Of a DNA stretch of 23,474 nt, positions 1-9,160 are shown one piece after another. The stretch lies in NCBI GenBank assembly GCA_003427395.1, contig BFEA01000037.1:915563-939036 (forward strand), in the 5' to 3' direction. The notes beneath the pieces are model-generated. The model worked only from the letters and a program-made list of their open reading frames with translations. It searched no databases and was not told the DNA's origin. Source of the stretch: Chara braunii (Eukaryota > Streptophyta > Charophyceae > Charales > Characeae). The position numbers and the translations under genes are program-made. Numbering within the stretch: the first letter of the stretch is position 1; each line of letters opens with the position of its first letter.

Positions 1-887
1 AATTGAAAAACTGGACTTAGGGGCTCAAAATTGAAGCAAGGGCTACTAGGGGGTAGCTCGGATTATTGCTGGCCTTGGATCTCAGCCAGATCCAATGCTG
101 AAAATGTGCCGCCATATGGAAAAATACTCCGGCCTACTCAAAAGAGGCTGAAACTTGAAAAATCGAGAAAAAGGCCCACAAGGCCTTTTTCTTTCAAGTA
201 TTGCTGCCCCTTGGGCATTAGGACCCTAGGGGGCAGCATTTGAGCAATGAAAAGGAGGTCGGGGTAGGCCAAAAGGCAGTTCGAGTTGGTACCAACCACT
301 TGGACTGCATGTACTTGGCCAAAATAAGGCCCAGGTACCTCCAGGAGGGCCTAGTGAGTGAATTTTGCCTTGGGGGTACCTCGGTTCACCTCAAGGCTCA
401 TGGGGAGGCTCATGGGCTGGCCGGACTGCTGGTTTCAGCCTACATAAGCTAAGGATGCAGTCCACCACTCTCACATTTGCATGAGGAGTGCCCATGCTGC
501 CCAAGTGAGCTCACAAGAGCACCTTTGCACTTGGAGTGAGGAGGGAGGAGCCCATGCTAGTGGGAGAGCTTAGAGGGACTAGGAGGTAGTTAGGAGGACT
601 TTAGAGGATAGTGATGGTGGGAGAGGCACTTGGGAGGTGATCCGCCATATCCCTCCTGGGTGTAGGAGAGAGGGAGAGGCTAGAGGAGCCCCATTAGCCC
701 TCCTAGAGGGGAGGACTCCATAGCTATAGCTGGGAGAGCTTGCCATAGCCTGGGAGAGAGCAAGGAAGGAGGAGAGAAGGGCTTGGAGAAGAAGGAAGCT
801 ATAGCCAAGAGGGGAGTGTGCAAGGAGTGGAGGCTTCATCAAGAGGACACCAACATCAAGGATCAACAAGGTGAGAGGAAGGAAGAG
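1..887 (+). repeat. Composite repeat copy 1, hairpin-rich block (forward, 5' end outside window)
   Basis: This non-coding block is nearly collinear with 22118-22995 (for example 31 pairs with 22148 and 276 with 22381) and is found in reverse orientation at about 14885-15780. It contains local inverted repeats, among them a GGTACC-centred hairpin at 276-308 and a GGATCTcagccAGATCC hairpin near 77-93. Short ORFs occur in it but are broken differently in each copy, so I do not call a gene. The block ends with an AACAAGGTGAGAGG stretch (about 864-877) that looks like a splice donor and then enters the TTC tract. I infer that it is the inner part of a large repeat unit whose start lies upstream of the window. 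Confidence 0.85.
276..308. repeat. 33-nt imperfect palindrome of copy 1
   Basis: The outer arms GCAGTTCGAG and CTTGGACTGC flank a TTGGTACCAA core that is itself a perfect palindrome. Equivalents lie at 22381-22413, where the outer 10-bp arms are perfect, and in reverse at 15466-15498. The arms here carry mismatches relative to copy 3. Confidence 0.85.
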
Positions 888-1135
888 TCTTCTTCTTCTT
901 CTTCTTCTTCTTCTTCTCCTTCTTCCTCCTTTTCTCCTTCTTCCTCTCCTCCTCCTTCTTTCTCTTCCTTCTGTTCACTCCTTCTCTCTTCCTTCTCTCC
1001 TCTCCCCTCTTCATTTCCTTCTTCCTCCTCTTCACTTCCATCCTCTTTGTCTCCCTCCTCTTCTTCTCCATCTCCATCTCCCTCACCTCTCTCCCCTTCT
1101 CCTCCATCTTCTCTTACTTCATCTTTCCCTCTTCC
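888..1135 (+). repeat. TTC microsatellite grading into CT-rich tract
   Basis: A run of TCT/TTC triplets (about 888-917) passes into a long, almost purine-free stretch with TCCTCC, CTCCAT and TTCTCC words. Long serine-rich, leucine-rich or (opposite strand) lysine/glutamate-rich ORFs here are a by-product of the triplet composition. The same tract sits at the same place in the other two copies (GAA on the plus strand at 14398-14884; TTC at 22996-23270). Confidence 0.95.
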
Positions 1136-1199
1136 ATGGGCTACTCATACTCTCTTCTTTCACTTATACACTAGAGGGTAGTACTCCGATTCTTTCCTA

Positions 1200-1840
1200 G
1201 GTGCTTCTTGATGCAATCTTGGTGATATGAGAGCTTCGAACTTGTCTTTTTCACACTCACACTAGTAGGTAGTGTAGCGCTTCACACATGGATGCTTCTT
1301 GATGCAATCTTGGTGAAATGAGAGCTTCAAACTTGTCTTTTTCACACTCACACTAGTAGGTAGTATAGCGCTTCACACATGGATGCTTCTTGATGCAATC
1401 TTGATGATTTGGGAACTTCAATCTTGTGTTTTTCACACTCACACTAGTAGGTAGTATAACGCTTCACACATGGATGCTTCTTGATGCAAGCTTGGTGATT
1501 TGGGAGCTTCAATCTTCTGTTTTTCACACTCACACTAGTAGGTAGTGTAGCGCTTCACACATGGATGCTTCTTGATGCAATCTTGGTGATTTGGGGGCTT
1601 CAAACTTGTGTTTTTCACACTCACACTAGTAGGTAGTATAGCGCTTCACACATGGATGCTTCTTAATGCAATCTTGGTGATTTGGGAGCTTCAAACTTGT
1701 GTTTTTCACACTCACACTAGTAGGTAGTGTAGCGCTTCACCCATGAGTGATCCTTGATGCAATCTTGATGATTTGGGAGCTTCGAACTTGTGTTTTCCAC
1801 TCTCACACTAGTAGGTAGTATAACGCTTCTTTCATAGATG
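1200..1840 (+). repeat. 91-bp satellite array, seven units
   Basis: Units start at 1200, 1291, 1382, 1473, 1564, 1655 and 1746, and the eighth start at 1837 degenerates. Spacing is exactly 91 bp throughout. Each unit carries GATGCTTCTTGATGCAATC, a TTCACACTCACACTAGTAGG core and GTAGCGCTTCACAC. The same array restarts at 23328 at the right edge of the window. The first unit begins right after a CACTTATACACTAG linker that also precedes the right-hand array. Confidence 0.97.
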
Positions 1841-1892
1841 GCCTTTGATTCAACTTTGCCAACTTAGACTTTTGTTTTCACTTATGTAATAG

Positions 1893-2868
1893 CATGTGAT
1901 GTTCCGGTTGATCTTCCCTTCATATGTAAGTGCTTTCCATCTACTCTAGCATCTCTTTGTCTTGCTCATACTTAGTATGATGATCCGGTTGATCTTCCCT
2001 TCACATGCATGTGCCTTTCATTAGTCTAATCACTGTTTGTCTTGTTCACACTTAGTGTGATGTTCCGGTTGATCTTCCCTTCACATACATGTGTTTTTCA
2101 TTAGTCTAATCACTCTTTGTCATGCTCATGCTTTGTATGATGTTCCGGTTGATCTTCCCTTCATATGCAAGTGTTTTTTATCTAGTTTAGTCACTCATTG
2201 CCATATTCATGCTTAGTGTGATGTTCCGGTTGATCTTCCCTTCACATATATGTGCTTTTCATTAGTCTAATCACTCATTGTCATGCTCATACTTAGTATG
2301 ATGTTCCGGTTGATCTTCCCTTCACATACATGTGTTTTTCATTAGTCTAATCACTCCTTGTCATGTTCATGCTTAGTATGATGTTCCGGTTGATCTTCCC
2401 TTCATATGGAAGTGCTTTTTATCTAGTCTAGTCACTCATTGCCATATTCATGCTTAGTGTGATGTTCCGGTTGATCTTCCCTTCACATGCATGTGCTTTT
2501 CATTAGTCTAATAACTCATTGTCATGCTCATACTAAGTGTGTGATGTTCCGGTTGATCTTCCCTTCACATGCATGTGTTTTTCATTAGTCCAATTACTCA
2601 TTGTCATGCTCATACTTAGTGTGATGTTCCGGTTTATCTTCCCTTCATATGCAAGTGCTTTCCATCTTGTCTAGCATCTCTTTGTCTTGCTCATACTTAG
2701 TGTGATGTTCCGGTTGATCTTCCCTTCATATGCAAGTGCTTTCCATCTAGTCTAGCACCTGTTTGTCTTGTTCATACTTAGTGTGACGTTCCGGTTGATC
2801 TTCCCTTCACAGACATGTGCTTTTCATTTGTCTAATCACTCTTTGTCTTGTTCATACTTAGTGTGATG
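1893..2868 (+). repeat. 80-82-bp satellite array, about twelve units
   Basis: The word GTTCCGGTTGATCTTCCC recurs at 1901, 1982 (variant GATCCGG), 2062, 2142, 2223, 2303, 2383, 2464, 2546, 2626, 2707 and 2788, with a last start at 2868 (GTTCCGAATTC); spacing is 80-82 bp. Two sub-variants are interspersed, one with TCATTAGTCTAATCACT and one with ATCTAGTCTAGC, suggesting a higher-order arrangement. It follows the 91-bp array with only about 50 bp of transition. Confidence 0.96.
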
Positions 2869-3540
2869 TTCCGAATTCTTGCTTAGTTGATTCCTTCTCT
2901 TTGTGCATTGTCAAGTTCATGTTCCGGATCTTTGCTTAGTTGATCTCTTCCCTTCGTGCATTTCAAGTTCATGTTCTGGATCTTTGCTTAGTTGATCTCT
3001 TCCCTTTGTGCATTGTCAAGTTCATGTTCCGGATCTTTGCTTAGCTGATTCCTTCTCCTTGAGCATTGTGAACTTCATGTTGATCTCTTCTCTTTGTGCA
3101 TTGTTAAGTTCATGTTCCGGATCTTTGCTTAGTTGATTCCTTCTCTTTGTGCATTGTCAAGGTCATGTTGATCCCTTCTCTTTGTGCATTGTCAAGTTCA
3201 TGTTGATCCCTTCTCTTTGTGCATTGTCAAGTTCATGTTNCNGATCTTTGCTTAGTTGATCCCTTCTCTTTGTGCATTGTCAAGTTCATGTTNCGGATCT
3301 TTGCTTAGTTGATCTCTTCTCTTTGTGCATGTGCTTCCNCTAGCCTAGCCTCTCCTTGTCAAGTTCNTGTTCCGGATCTTTGCTTAAGTTGATCTCNTNT
3401 CNTTGTGCATGTGCCTCCACTAGTCTAGCCTNTCATTGTCAAAGTTCATGTTTGATGTGATGTTCCGGATCTTGTTTAGATGATCTCCTTCCCTATGAAT
3501 ATGTGTTTTCCAATTGTCTAGCTTTTCATTGTCATGTTAT
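2868..3540 (+). repeat. 53/35-bp satellite array
   Basis: Units contain GTTCCGGATCTTTGCTTAG followed by TTGTGCATTGTCAAGTTCATG. Starts at 2868, 2921, 2973 and 3026 give a 52-53 bp period. Shorter 35-bp units (around 3078 and 3170-3239) lack about 18 bp spanning CCGGATCTTTGCTTAGTT. From about 3330 the units lengthen, gaining a GTGCTTCCnCTAGCC segment like that of the 80-bp satellite. Single N bases (3240, 3242, 3293, 3339 and later) mark uncertain consensus. Confidence 0.92.
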
Positions 3541-3640
3541 TCNAAGATATANTTATTCANTCTCTCNCTNTNGGACGGGTGATCGACATTTGGTTGCTGC
3601 TACGAGAAGCTGAGTCGATTAGGAGTTCTTCTTTGTATTT

Positions 3641-3646
3641 CTCTCN

Positions 3647-3691
<45 letters not shown>
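3641..3691. repeat. TC dinucleotide microsatellite
   Basis: About 25 CT/TC dinucleotides in an almost pure run, with one N at 3646, followed by a CTCCTTCCTCCTCT pyrimidine stretch. It separates the satellite block from unassigned sequence to the right. Confidence 0.97.
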
Positions 3692-3694
<3 letters not shown>

Positions 3695-4846
3695 CTTCCT
3701 CCTCTAGACCCCTCCTTCGCCCCCACTTTACTACTTTGCCTTCTCTCTGCCTCTCTCCCGTTCCCTCACTTGGCATATGACTAACCCTTCTCCCCTCACT
3801 TGGAAACATTGCCAGGGTACGGACGGTGACCGAAATCAGACCTCACTTGGTGGAGAAAGAGGACAAGGGGAGGATAGCCGGTCCCTTGTGCCACCAAGAA
3901 GGCAAAAGAAAGGACGCTTGAAAAAGTGGGAGGAAGGCAGAATCCGGAAGGAAGCATAAGTTGAGAAAGAGGTCAGTTTGACTCAACCATTTCCCCGACT
4001 GCATGACTATGAGAAGAGAATGGGCTGATTGAGCATCAAGAGGGAACAAAGAGCAGCCAAAGGATTTGAAAAGATAGGCATGTGGGAAGGGCTATGTGTT
4101 GACCCCCAACGGGGGATTGTATGGATCTTCTTGCTTGTGTGGGATTGTGCAGGTGAGTGATGGCTAGAAATGCCTTAAGCGGGATAGGGGCGAGAGGAAC
4201 TGGGCACCAAGAGTGAAAGGGAAGAGGGACAAAGGGGCTATGGGACCCTTGACATAGAGCCAACCTATGGAAATGACTTTTGCGCTTGAGGACTTGGAGT
4301 GTAAATGAGAATGCAATTGTACCAAGGAAAATGTGATGTTGTGTGTGCATGCATACGAGGACCCCGAAAAGACTAAGGGGCCCACTTCAACAAAGAAGAA
4401 AGCAATTTGTGAGACTCGATGGATGTGTAGAGGCGAAGGGGAAGGACGGCTCCACCGCATCCCGATGACGCCATATAGCCACAATGCTTAGGGAAATGGT
4501 GTGTGGCCTAAGGATGACGCTTAGCCTACGCACAAGAGAAGAGAAGTACTCAAAGAACCCTTGGACTGCATGAGTATTGGAAGGAGCAATTGTATGAGAA
4601 CACGACAAAGATTAAAAAAAAAATCAGCGTTGCGACCAACGAGACTACCACCCGACGTGAGGGCTGAGCTACATCCCCAATGTCAAAGCTCTCTCGCGCG
4701 ATGGCCCACCCCCATCCATCTCAAAGCACTAGGTGGGGGTGACCTTGGGACGAATGGCCCGCGCCCTGAGCATGAGTGTGGGCGGGTCGAGCCAAATGGG
4801 ACCCGCAGTGGGGTCGACGAAGGCTCGATAGTCTACCGGGGTTTGG
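3692..4846. other. Unassigned non-coding sequence left of Ty3 element 1
   Basis: I recognise no gene, RNA or transposon domain here. Open frames on both strands are at most about 106 codons, overlap one another in conflicting frames and show no known motif. Local points are an ACCCCCAACGGGGG inverted repeat near 4112 and a TGTGCAGGTGAGTG string near 4149 that resembles adjoining splice sites. Composition changes from purine-rich (3850-4600) to GC-rich (4650-4846) just before the Ty3 sequence starts. Neither gag nor the reverse transcriptase expected upstream of the RNase H is present. Confidence 0.6.
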
Positions 4847-5394
4847 CCCTACAACGGCCCCTGTCCTCAAGATCACCGACCCCACTCGCCATTTCTATGT
4901 CACCACTGACGCCTCCGACTTCGCCATTGGAGCTGTACAATCCCAACATTTCCCCCGAGACACCGTCGAGACCCCCTCCATCAAGGACTTGCCCACTCAC
5001 CCCGAGGCTCCACCTGGCGAATACCCCATCGCCTTCGCAACCAAGAAGTTTCTTCCCGCGGAGATAAATTACCCATCCAACGAGAAGGAACTCCTCATCG
5101 TGATTCACGCCCTCACAGTATGGCGCCTGTAATTTGACGGGCAATACTTCACCATCCACACTGACAACACCATCGTCTCCTCCATCCTCTCCAAGAAATA
5201 TATCACTCCACGCCAAGCCCGCTGGCTAGACTTCCTTGCCCAGTTCACATTCACCATTTGCCATACCCCCGGCAAAAGCAACCGCGTTGTGGATGCCCTC
5301 TCTCGACGACCCGACCACAAGCCCCCCGAGAAAGTCTACGCCGCCAACTCCTTCCATCACTTCATCATCGATGCACCCAAGGCTCTCTCTCCTG
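4847..5394 (+). pseudogene. Ty3 element 1 RNase H domain relic
   Basis: RNase H of a Ty3 pol normally removes the RNA strand of the RNA/DNA hybrid during reverse transcription. The frame opens with APVLKITDP and continues with TDAS (4905-4916), NEKELL (from 5079), TDN (Asp codon 5163-5165) and DALSRR (Asp codon 5292-5294), so the acidic residues typical of this domain are all visible. An in-frame TAA at 5130-5132 interrupts it just after a conserved VWRL. The same frame then continues to about 5395, where a frameshift moves the similarity to another frame. The left truncation falls right before the domain. Identification is by motif recognition and is firm at family level. Confidence 0.88.
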
Positions 5395-5399
5395 CTCAG

Positions 5400-6536
5400 A
5401 CTTCGCCACCGTTTACAACAAGCTCCGCGATCTTGACCCAATTCCCGACTACTCCCTCCACAACAATCTCCTCTACATCGATACNAAAGGCACTCGCCGA
5501 CTTTGCATCCCCGACGCACGAGGCCTCCGTACTCAGCTCTTGGTCGAGCACCACGACGCCAAGACCGCAGGACATCTCGGTTTTCAAAAAACCTTCGACA
5601 CCATCTCCCGCTACTTCTACTGGCCTTCCCTACTCGTCGACGTCAAGGCATACATTCGCTCATGCCCCACGTGCCAAGTTGTCAACCCCTCGAACCGGGC
5701 CAAACCCGNCAAGCTCCAATCATTGCCCATCCCAACTCACCGGTGGCAGTCCATCTCCATGGACTTCGTGTGCGGCCTCCCCAAGACCGACCGCGGGCAT
5801 GATCTACGTCATTATCTGCCGCTTGACCAAACGTGCCCACTTCGTCACTTGCACGACCTCGCACAGTGCCAAAGACGTCGCCACACTCTTCTTCGACCAC
5901 GTTGCTCGCCATCACGGCCACCCCAAGAACATCATCAGTGACCGTGATCCTCGTTTCCTGTCACAATTCTGGAAACACCTCTTCACGGCCCACGGAACCA
6001 CGCTCAAGTATAGCACCGCATTCCACCCACAGACCGATGGACGAACAGAGAAGATGAACGATACACTCCAAAGAATCCTGCTGAAGTATTGTTATCCACA
6101 CCAACACGATTGGGATCAGTTGCTCACAGCCGCCGAGATTGCCTACAACAATGCCATTTGCCCTTGCACCGGCATGTCCCCATTCTACCTTGACCTGGGC
6201 TACCACCCTCTCTTGCCCTCTGACTTCTTGCTCCCTTCGCAGGTTAACCCATCCACCCCCTACACCTCTCTCAATCAATGGGTAGCAACATTGAACAGAC
6301 TCCTGAGAGAAGCCTCCGAAGTCATTGAACGAACCCAAGAACAACAACAAGCCAACAAGATTAACAAACATAGACGCGATGTGTCATTCAAAGTAGGGGA
6401 CAAAGTCTGGCTCTCCGCCAAACGCTTTGAACCCGAACACGGCTTGTCCAAGAAACTCTCCAGCAAATGGCTCGGTCCCTTCCCCATCATTGAACAAACC
6501 TCCCCCGTCAACTACAAACTCCAACTTCCCCCCTGA
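5400..6536 (+). pseudogene. Ty3 element 1 integrase relic
   Basis: Integrase inserts the retrotransposon DNA copy into chromosomes. The HHCC zinc-binding part is present: His codons at 5549-5554 and 5573-5575 and a CPTC motif at 5663-5674. The catalytic acids follow as MDFV (Asp 5762-5764), SDRD (Asp 5940-5942) and TEKM (Glu 6048-6050); the last two are exactly 36 codons apart, the DX35E spacing of the family. The reading frame changes near 5395-5405 and again near 5800, so no single ORF covers the domain. Two N bases (5485, 5709) fall in it. The C-terminal part has GDKVWL and LGPFPI, the GPY/F-type segment, and ends at a TGA (6534-6536) with a further frame change. The catalytic residues survive although the gene is dead. 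Confidence 0.9.
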
Positions 6537-6845
6537 CATGAGTCGTGTCCACCCAGTCTTCCATGTCGAGTACCTAAAAGAATACCATGAATCCCCGCTC
6601 CAGTTCGCCAACCGCCCATATCCTAGACCTCCACCAATCTTGCTACCCACAGTCCCTGAATTCGTTGTCGAAACCATCATCGACCGACGAACCACTCAGG
6701 TATCTGATCATCCGGGACCAATCACAGAATACAAAGTCAAATGGACCGGATAACCCGACGAAGAATCTACATGGGAACCTCTCTCTAATCTTAAGAACGC
6801 CATGAAACTTGTCCGCGCCTATGATCGTGCTAATCCTACGTCCTA
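6537..6845 (+). pseudogene. Ty3 element 1 chromodomain relic
   Basis: After the integrase the frame continues with RVHPVFHVEYL, the usual linker, and then a chromodomain with EYKVKWTG, a TAA stop at 6751-6753 where the family usually has a tyrosine codon, and PDEESTWEPLSNL. The family pattern YxVKWxGY...TWEP is clearly visible. In chromoviruses this domain reads modified histone H3 and steers integration into heterochromatin. The frame ends at TAG 6843-6845. The single internal stop plus the preceding frameshift mean it is not translated as part of pol. Confidence 0.85.
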
Positions 6846-7449
6846 GATACCTATATCACTATGGCATAAACCCCGCTAAACCCTTGCAACCCTGCTCTCC
6901 ACACACCCTTGAACCCAGTCCACCCTTCCCTTGACCCTCATTCCTGATGTCTGATCTGCCCTTGCCATCGCCTAGCCTTGTCCCATCTGTCCTCTCCACT
7001 ACCTTGTCTCTCTTGTCCAATGCTTGCGAACTTGCGTGACGCCGGCGATAAAGGATCTAATGGCAAGCGCACGAGGACGATGGCCTGCTGCCTCACTGTT
7101 CATGGAGATTATGCAGCTGGTTTGGCCACCATGCTGTTTCATCGGCCGGCATCCCGACTCGTGGACTTACTGGAGCAGCAACTTGTGCCATGGATCTTTG
7201 CATCAGTTTGCGACTTCCTTGCTTCCAGATCAGACCTCATTGCAAACGCACCCTAGCACTCAGACTTTGACATTTGAACTACTACTACGCCTCTTGGACT
7301 TCTACCGATCGCAGCCGCTGAAGACCGCTTCTACCACCCGCTCCAAAGAGCTGATCAAGACCGCTGCAGACCCCCTTTCAAGACACTTGGACACTTCGTT
7401 CCTACATGAGATTCTGCTCCCTACCCCTTCGGACACAGCAGCCCTTGCA
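6846..7449 (+). other. 3' untranslated region of Ty3 element 1, proximal part
   Basis: No recognisable domain. Two overlapping open frames (6978-7256, 92 codons; 7024-7455, 143 codons) exist in different frames, and neither has familiar motifs. The sequence is pyrimidine-rich. I interpret it as non-coding sequence between the chromodomain and the 3' LTR. An extra ORF carried by the element cannot be excluded without comparing other copies. Confidence 0.55.
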
Positions 7450-7715
7450 TCCTAAACAAAATTTTTTCATTTTTATTTTTCCTGACTTTGACAATCCTGT
7501 AGAACATCATTAGCAGATCCCTGTTTCCCTAACCATTGTTCGCCGTACCCACGAGAACATCAATAGACATCCCCTGTTCCCCTGACCATTGTTTCCCTTA
7601 CCCACTACAACATCAATAGAAATACTCTGTTTTCCTGAACACCGTTTCCCTTACCTAGTAGAACATCAATAGAAGTTCCCTGTTCCCTGAACTTTGTTCC
7701 CCCCTTAACCTATAG
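7450..7715 (+). repeat. 53-bp minisatellite in the element 1 3' region
   Basis: The word AACATCA(A/T)TAG recurs at 7503, 7556, 7609 and 7662, exactly 53 bp apart, each followed by CCCTGTTyCCCTGA-type and GTTTCCCTTACC-type stretches. There are four to five units with moderate divergence. Minisatellites between pol and the 3' LTR are known in some plant Ty3 elements. Confidence 0.88.
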
Positions 7716-7734
7716 CGAACCATGCAGTCCCCTT

Positions 7735-7865
7735 AGTTCATCAGTAGGACCACCCTGCTCCCTGTCATCCCTTTAGTTCATTTGTAGGACTAGCCTGTTC
7801 CTTGCAACCCCCCCTAGTTCATCAGTAGGATAACTTTGTTCACTGGTACCAAACCCTGTTCCCTC
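7735..7865 (+). repeat. 40-41-bp minisatellite, three units
   Basis: AGTTCATcaGTAGGA recurs at 7735, 7775 and 7816, each followed by a CCTGTTCC-like word. It appears to be a separate short array just downstream of the 53-bp units, with which it shares only CCTGTTCC-like words. Confidence 0.75.
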
Positions 7866-7997
7866 TTACTCCTGCAGCCCATGCCACCCACATTATAACC
7901 CTCTTCCCTTTCGACTTGTTAACCAGTGATCGACCCCGTCCCGTCCTTCACAAATTTCAGCATTGCTTCATGATTTTTTTGGCAGCCGAGACGTTGT

Positions 7998-8009
7998 AGA
8001 GGGAGGGGA
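7998..8009 (+). promoter_or_regulatory. Polypurine tract of Ty3 element 1
   Basis: AGAGGGAGGGGA lies three bases before TGTTACGG. A purine run directly 5' of a TG-starting LTR is the standard plus-strand DNA primer site of Ty3 retrotransposons. The call rests on position and sequence only. Confidence 0.7.
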
Positions 8010-8012
8010 TAG

Positions 8013-8468
8013 TGTTACGGACTCCGCCAGGGCTCGATCCCTGGTCTATCTTTTTGTTGTTTCGGCTGCATCCCGTTTTCAGCCTGGCACCCTTTTTCCA
8101 AACCCCTCCTTTGGTGCCGTAGGATTTTGGACAATTGGCGCCATACTGCAATTCGGGCGCCACTTTCAAATAACGCATTTTTCAGTTCTGCCCTCGGGGC
8201 CTTTTCATAAATGCCCCTGGTACAGTACGTGTCACCGGTACTTATACCGGCTCCACACACGGTACGGGGACCAGTCTCGTACCAGTTTTCTGCTGCTGTA
8301 CTCGTACTCAGTGTGACTTGTTGTTCCGACATTCGGAATCCAGGACTTCGACTTTGTGCCTTGCCACTGTGTCTGCGTCCGACCCTCAGTCCGAGTCAGT
8401 CGTGTCGAGTGAGTGAGTGTGTGTGTGTGCTTTCACTCTCTCCCTCTCCCTCGGCTCACCCTCAGCCT
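8013..8468 (+). mobile_element. LTR-like region between the two Ty3 relics (3' boundary uncertain)
   Basis: It begins TGTTACGG directly after the polypurine tract, as a 3' LTR should. It contains a CCAGGGCTCGATCCCTGG hairpin (8027-8044), a CATAAAT box (8206-8212) and a GTGTGTG run near 8416-8430. No second copy of this LTR is found in the window, so its right end cannot be fixed; it must end before reverse transcriptase similarity starts at about 8469. It may be the 3' LTR of element 1, or the 5' LTR of element 2 with an internal deletion. An open frame runs through it into the reverse transcriptase, probably by chance. Confidence 0.55.
8027..8044. repeat. LTR hairpin CCAGGG...CCCTGG
   Basis: CCAGGGCTCGATCCCTGG is an inverted repeat. 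Read as a 5-6-bp stem with a CTCGATC loop it resembles a tRNA T-arm. Sixteen bases of it are identical at 11235-11250 near the start of the second LTR-like region. No flanking tRNA body is present. Confidence 0.75.
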
Positions 8469-9160
8469 CACGCCCGTCACATAGACGAGCTCCTCGAAAA
8501 GGGGTGGATTAGGCCCAGTTCGTCTTCATTTGGAGCACATGTTCTCTTTTTCCCCAAGAAAGAGGGAGAGTTGAGAATGTGCATTGACTATAGGGATCTC
8601 AACGTCGTTACAGTCAAGAATGTAGAACCACTGGCCCGAATAGATGACTTCTTAGATCGGGTACAAGTCTGCAAGTATTTTACAAAGATAGATTTCAAAT
8701 CAGGGTACCACCAGATTGAGGTCCACCTAGATGATCAGTACAAAACGGCGTTTAGGACTAGATACGGGCATTATGAGTTTATAGTTATGCCCTTTGGACT
8801 AACTAATGCACCGCCGACTTTCCAGCGTTATATGAACGATTTGTTTAGGTCGTGGTTAGGTAGATTTGTAGTTGTTTACTTAGATGATATTCTGATTTTT
8901 AGTAAGACCCTCAGGAGCATGAGGCTCATCTGAACTTGCGCGAGGCAAACTTCAAGATCAATGTGAAAAAGTGTGAGTGGGCCAAGACAGAAATCTTGTA
9001 CTTGGGCCACGTTTAGATGGTGATGGCATCAAACCTGAGGACAGTAAGAACGCAGTGATCAGAGACTGGCCAGCTCCACGTACACTCACAGAGTTGAGAT
9101 CGTTCCTAGGATTGGCTAATTACCACAGGAAGTTCGTTAGAAACTTCTCTGCAATCGCTG
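8469..9160 (+). pseudogene. Ty3 element 2 reverse transcriptase relic
   Basis: This enzyme copies the element RNA into DNA. The similarity starts at HIDELLEKGWIRPSSS, and upstream family positions are absent. Catalytic motifs are visible: IDFKSGYHQI (first Asp 8691-8693), FGLTNAPPTFQ, and YLDD (8877-8888). After ILIFSKT (ending near 8910) the frame breaks, so the long ORF stops at TGA 8931-8933. The next stretch (KKCEWAKTEILYLGH) is in another frame, shortened by a small deletion and closed by TAG 9014-9016. A third frame then carries DGDGIKPEDSK and the thumb/connection segment LRSFLGLANYHRKFV. The polymerase core residues remain, but the gene cannot give a full-length enzyme. Confidence 0.92.

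Larger units (their letters stand above)
4847..8012 (+). mobile_element. Ty3/Gypsy element 1 (chromovirus type), 5'-truncated and decayed
   Basis: Domain order RNase H, integrase, chromodomain is that of Ty3/Gypsy chromoviruses. The element starts abruptly inside the sequence that links reverse transcriptase to RNase H, so gag, protease and reverse transcriptase are gone or never arrived. The coding part ends at 6844 and is followed by a 1.17-kb 3' region with minisatellites and a polypurine tract at 7998-8009, next to a TGTTACGG LTR-like start at 8013. The coding part is GC-rich with many C-ending codons, unlike element 2, so the two are different lineages. It cannot encode a working polyprotein. 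Confidence 0.88.

Noticed and set aside
783-1200. Serine-, leucine- and lysine/glutamate-rich ORFs over the TTC tract (also 14392-15204 and 22786-23328)
   Set aside because: They are open in several frames at once because the tract lacks stop triplets. Composition is extreme, and the frames are not kept between the three copies.
1200-1840. CRISPR array
   Set aside because: Whole 91-bp units repeat without distinct repeat and spacer parts, and the context is eukaryotic; this is a satellite.
3777-4484. Small ORFs left of Ty3 element 1 as remnants of gag, protease or reverse transcriptase
   Set aside because: I looked for zinc knuckle, DSG/DTG protease and YxDD motifs in all frames and saw none.
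7024-7455. 143-codon ORF after the Ty3 element 1 chromodomain
   Set aside because: It overlaps another ORF of similar quality, has no known motif, and lies in what should be the 3' untranslated region.
8027-8044. Possible tRNA gene (T-arm-like hairpin with nearby T runs)
   Set aside because: No D-arm, anticodon arm or acceptor pairing can be built upstream; only the T-arm-like hairpin is present, and it is shared with another LTR-like region.
8134-8163. TGGCGCC words and a GGCGCCCGAATT string on the minus strand, resembling a primer binding site
   Set aside because: Wrong place and strand relative to the plus-strand pol, and GGCGCC-type words recur by chance in repeat-rich parts of this window.
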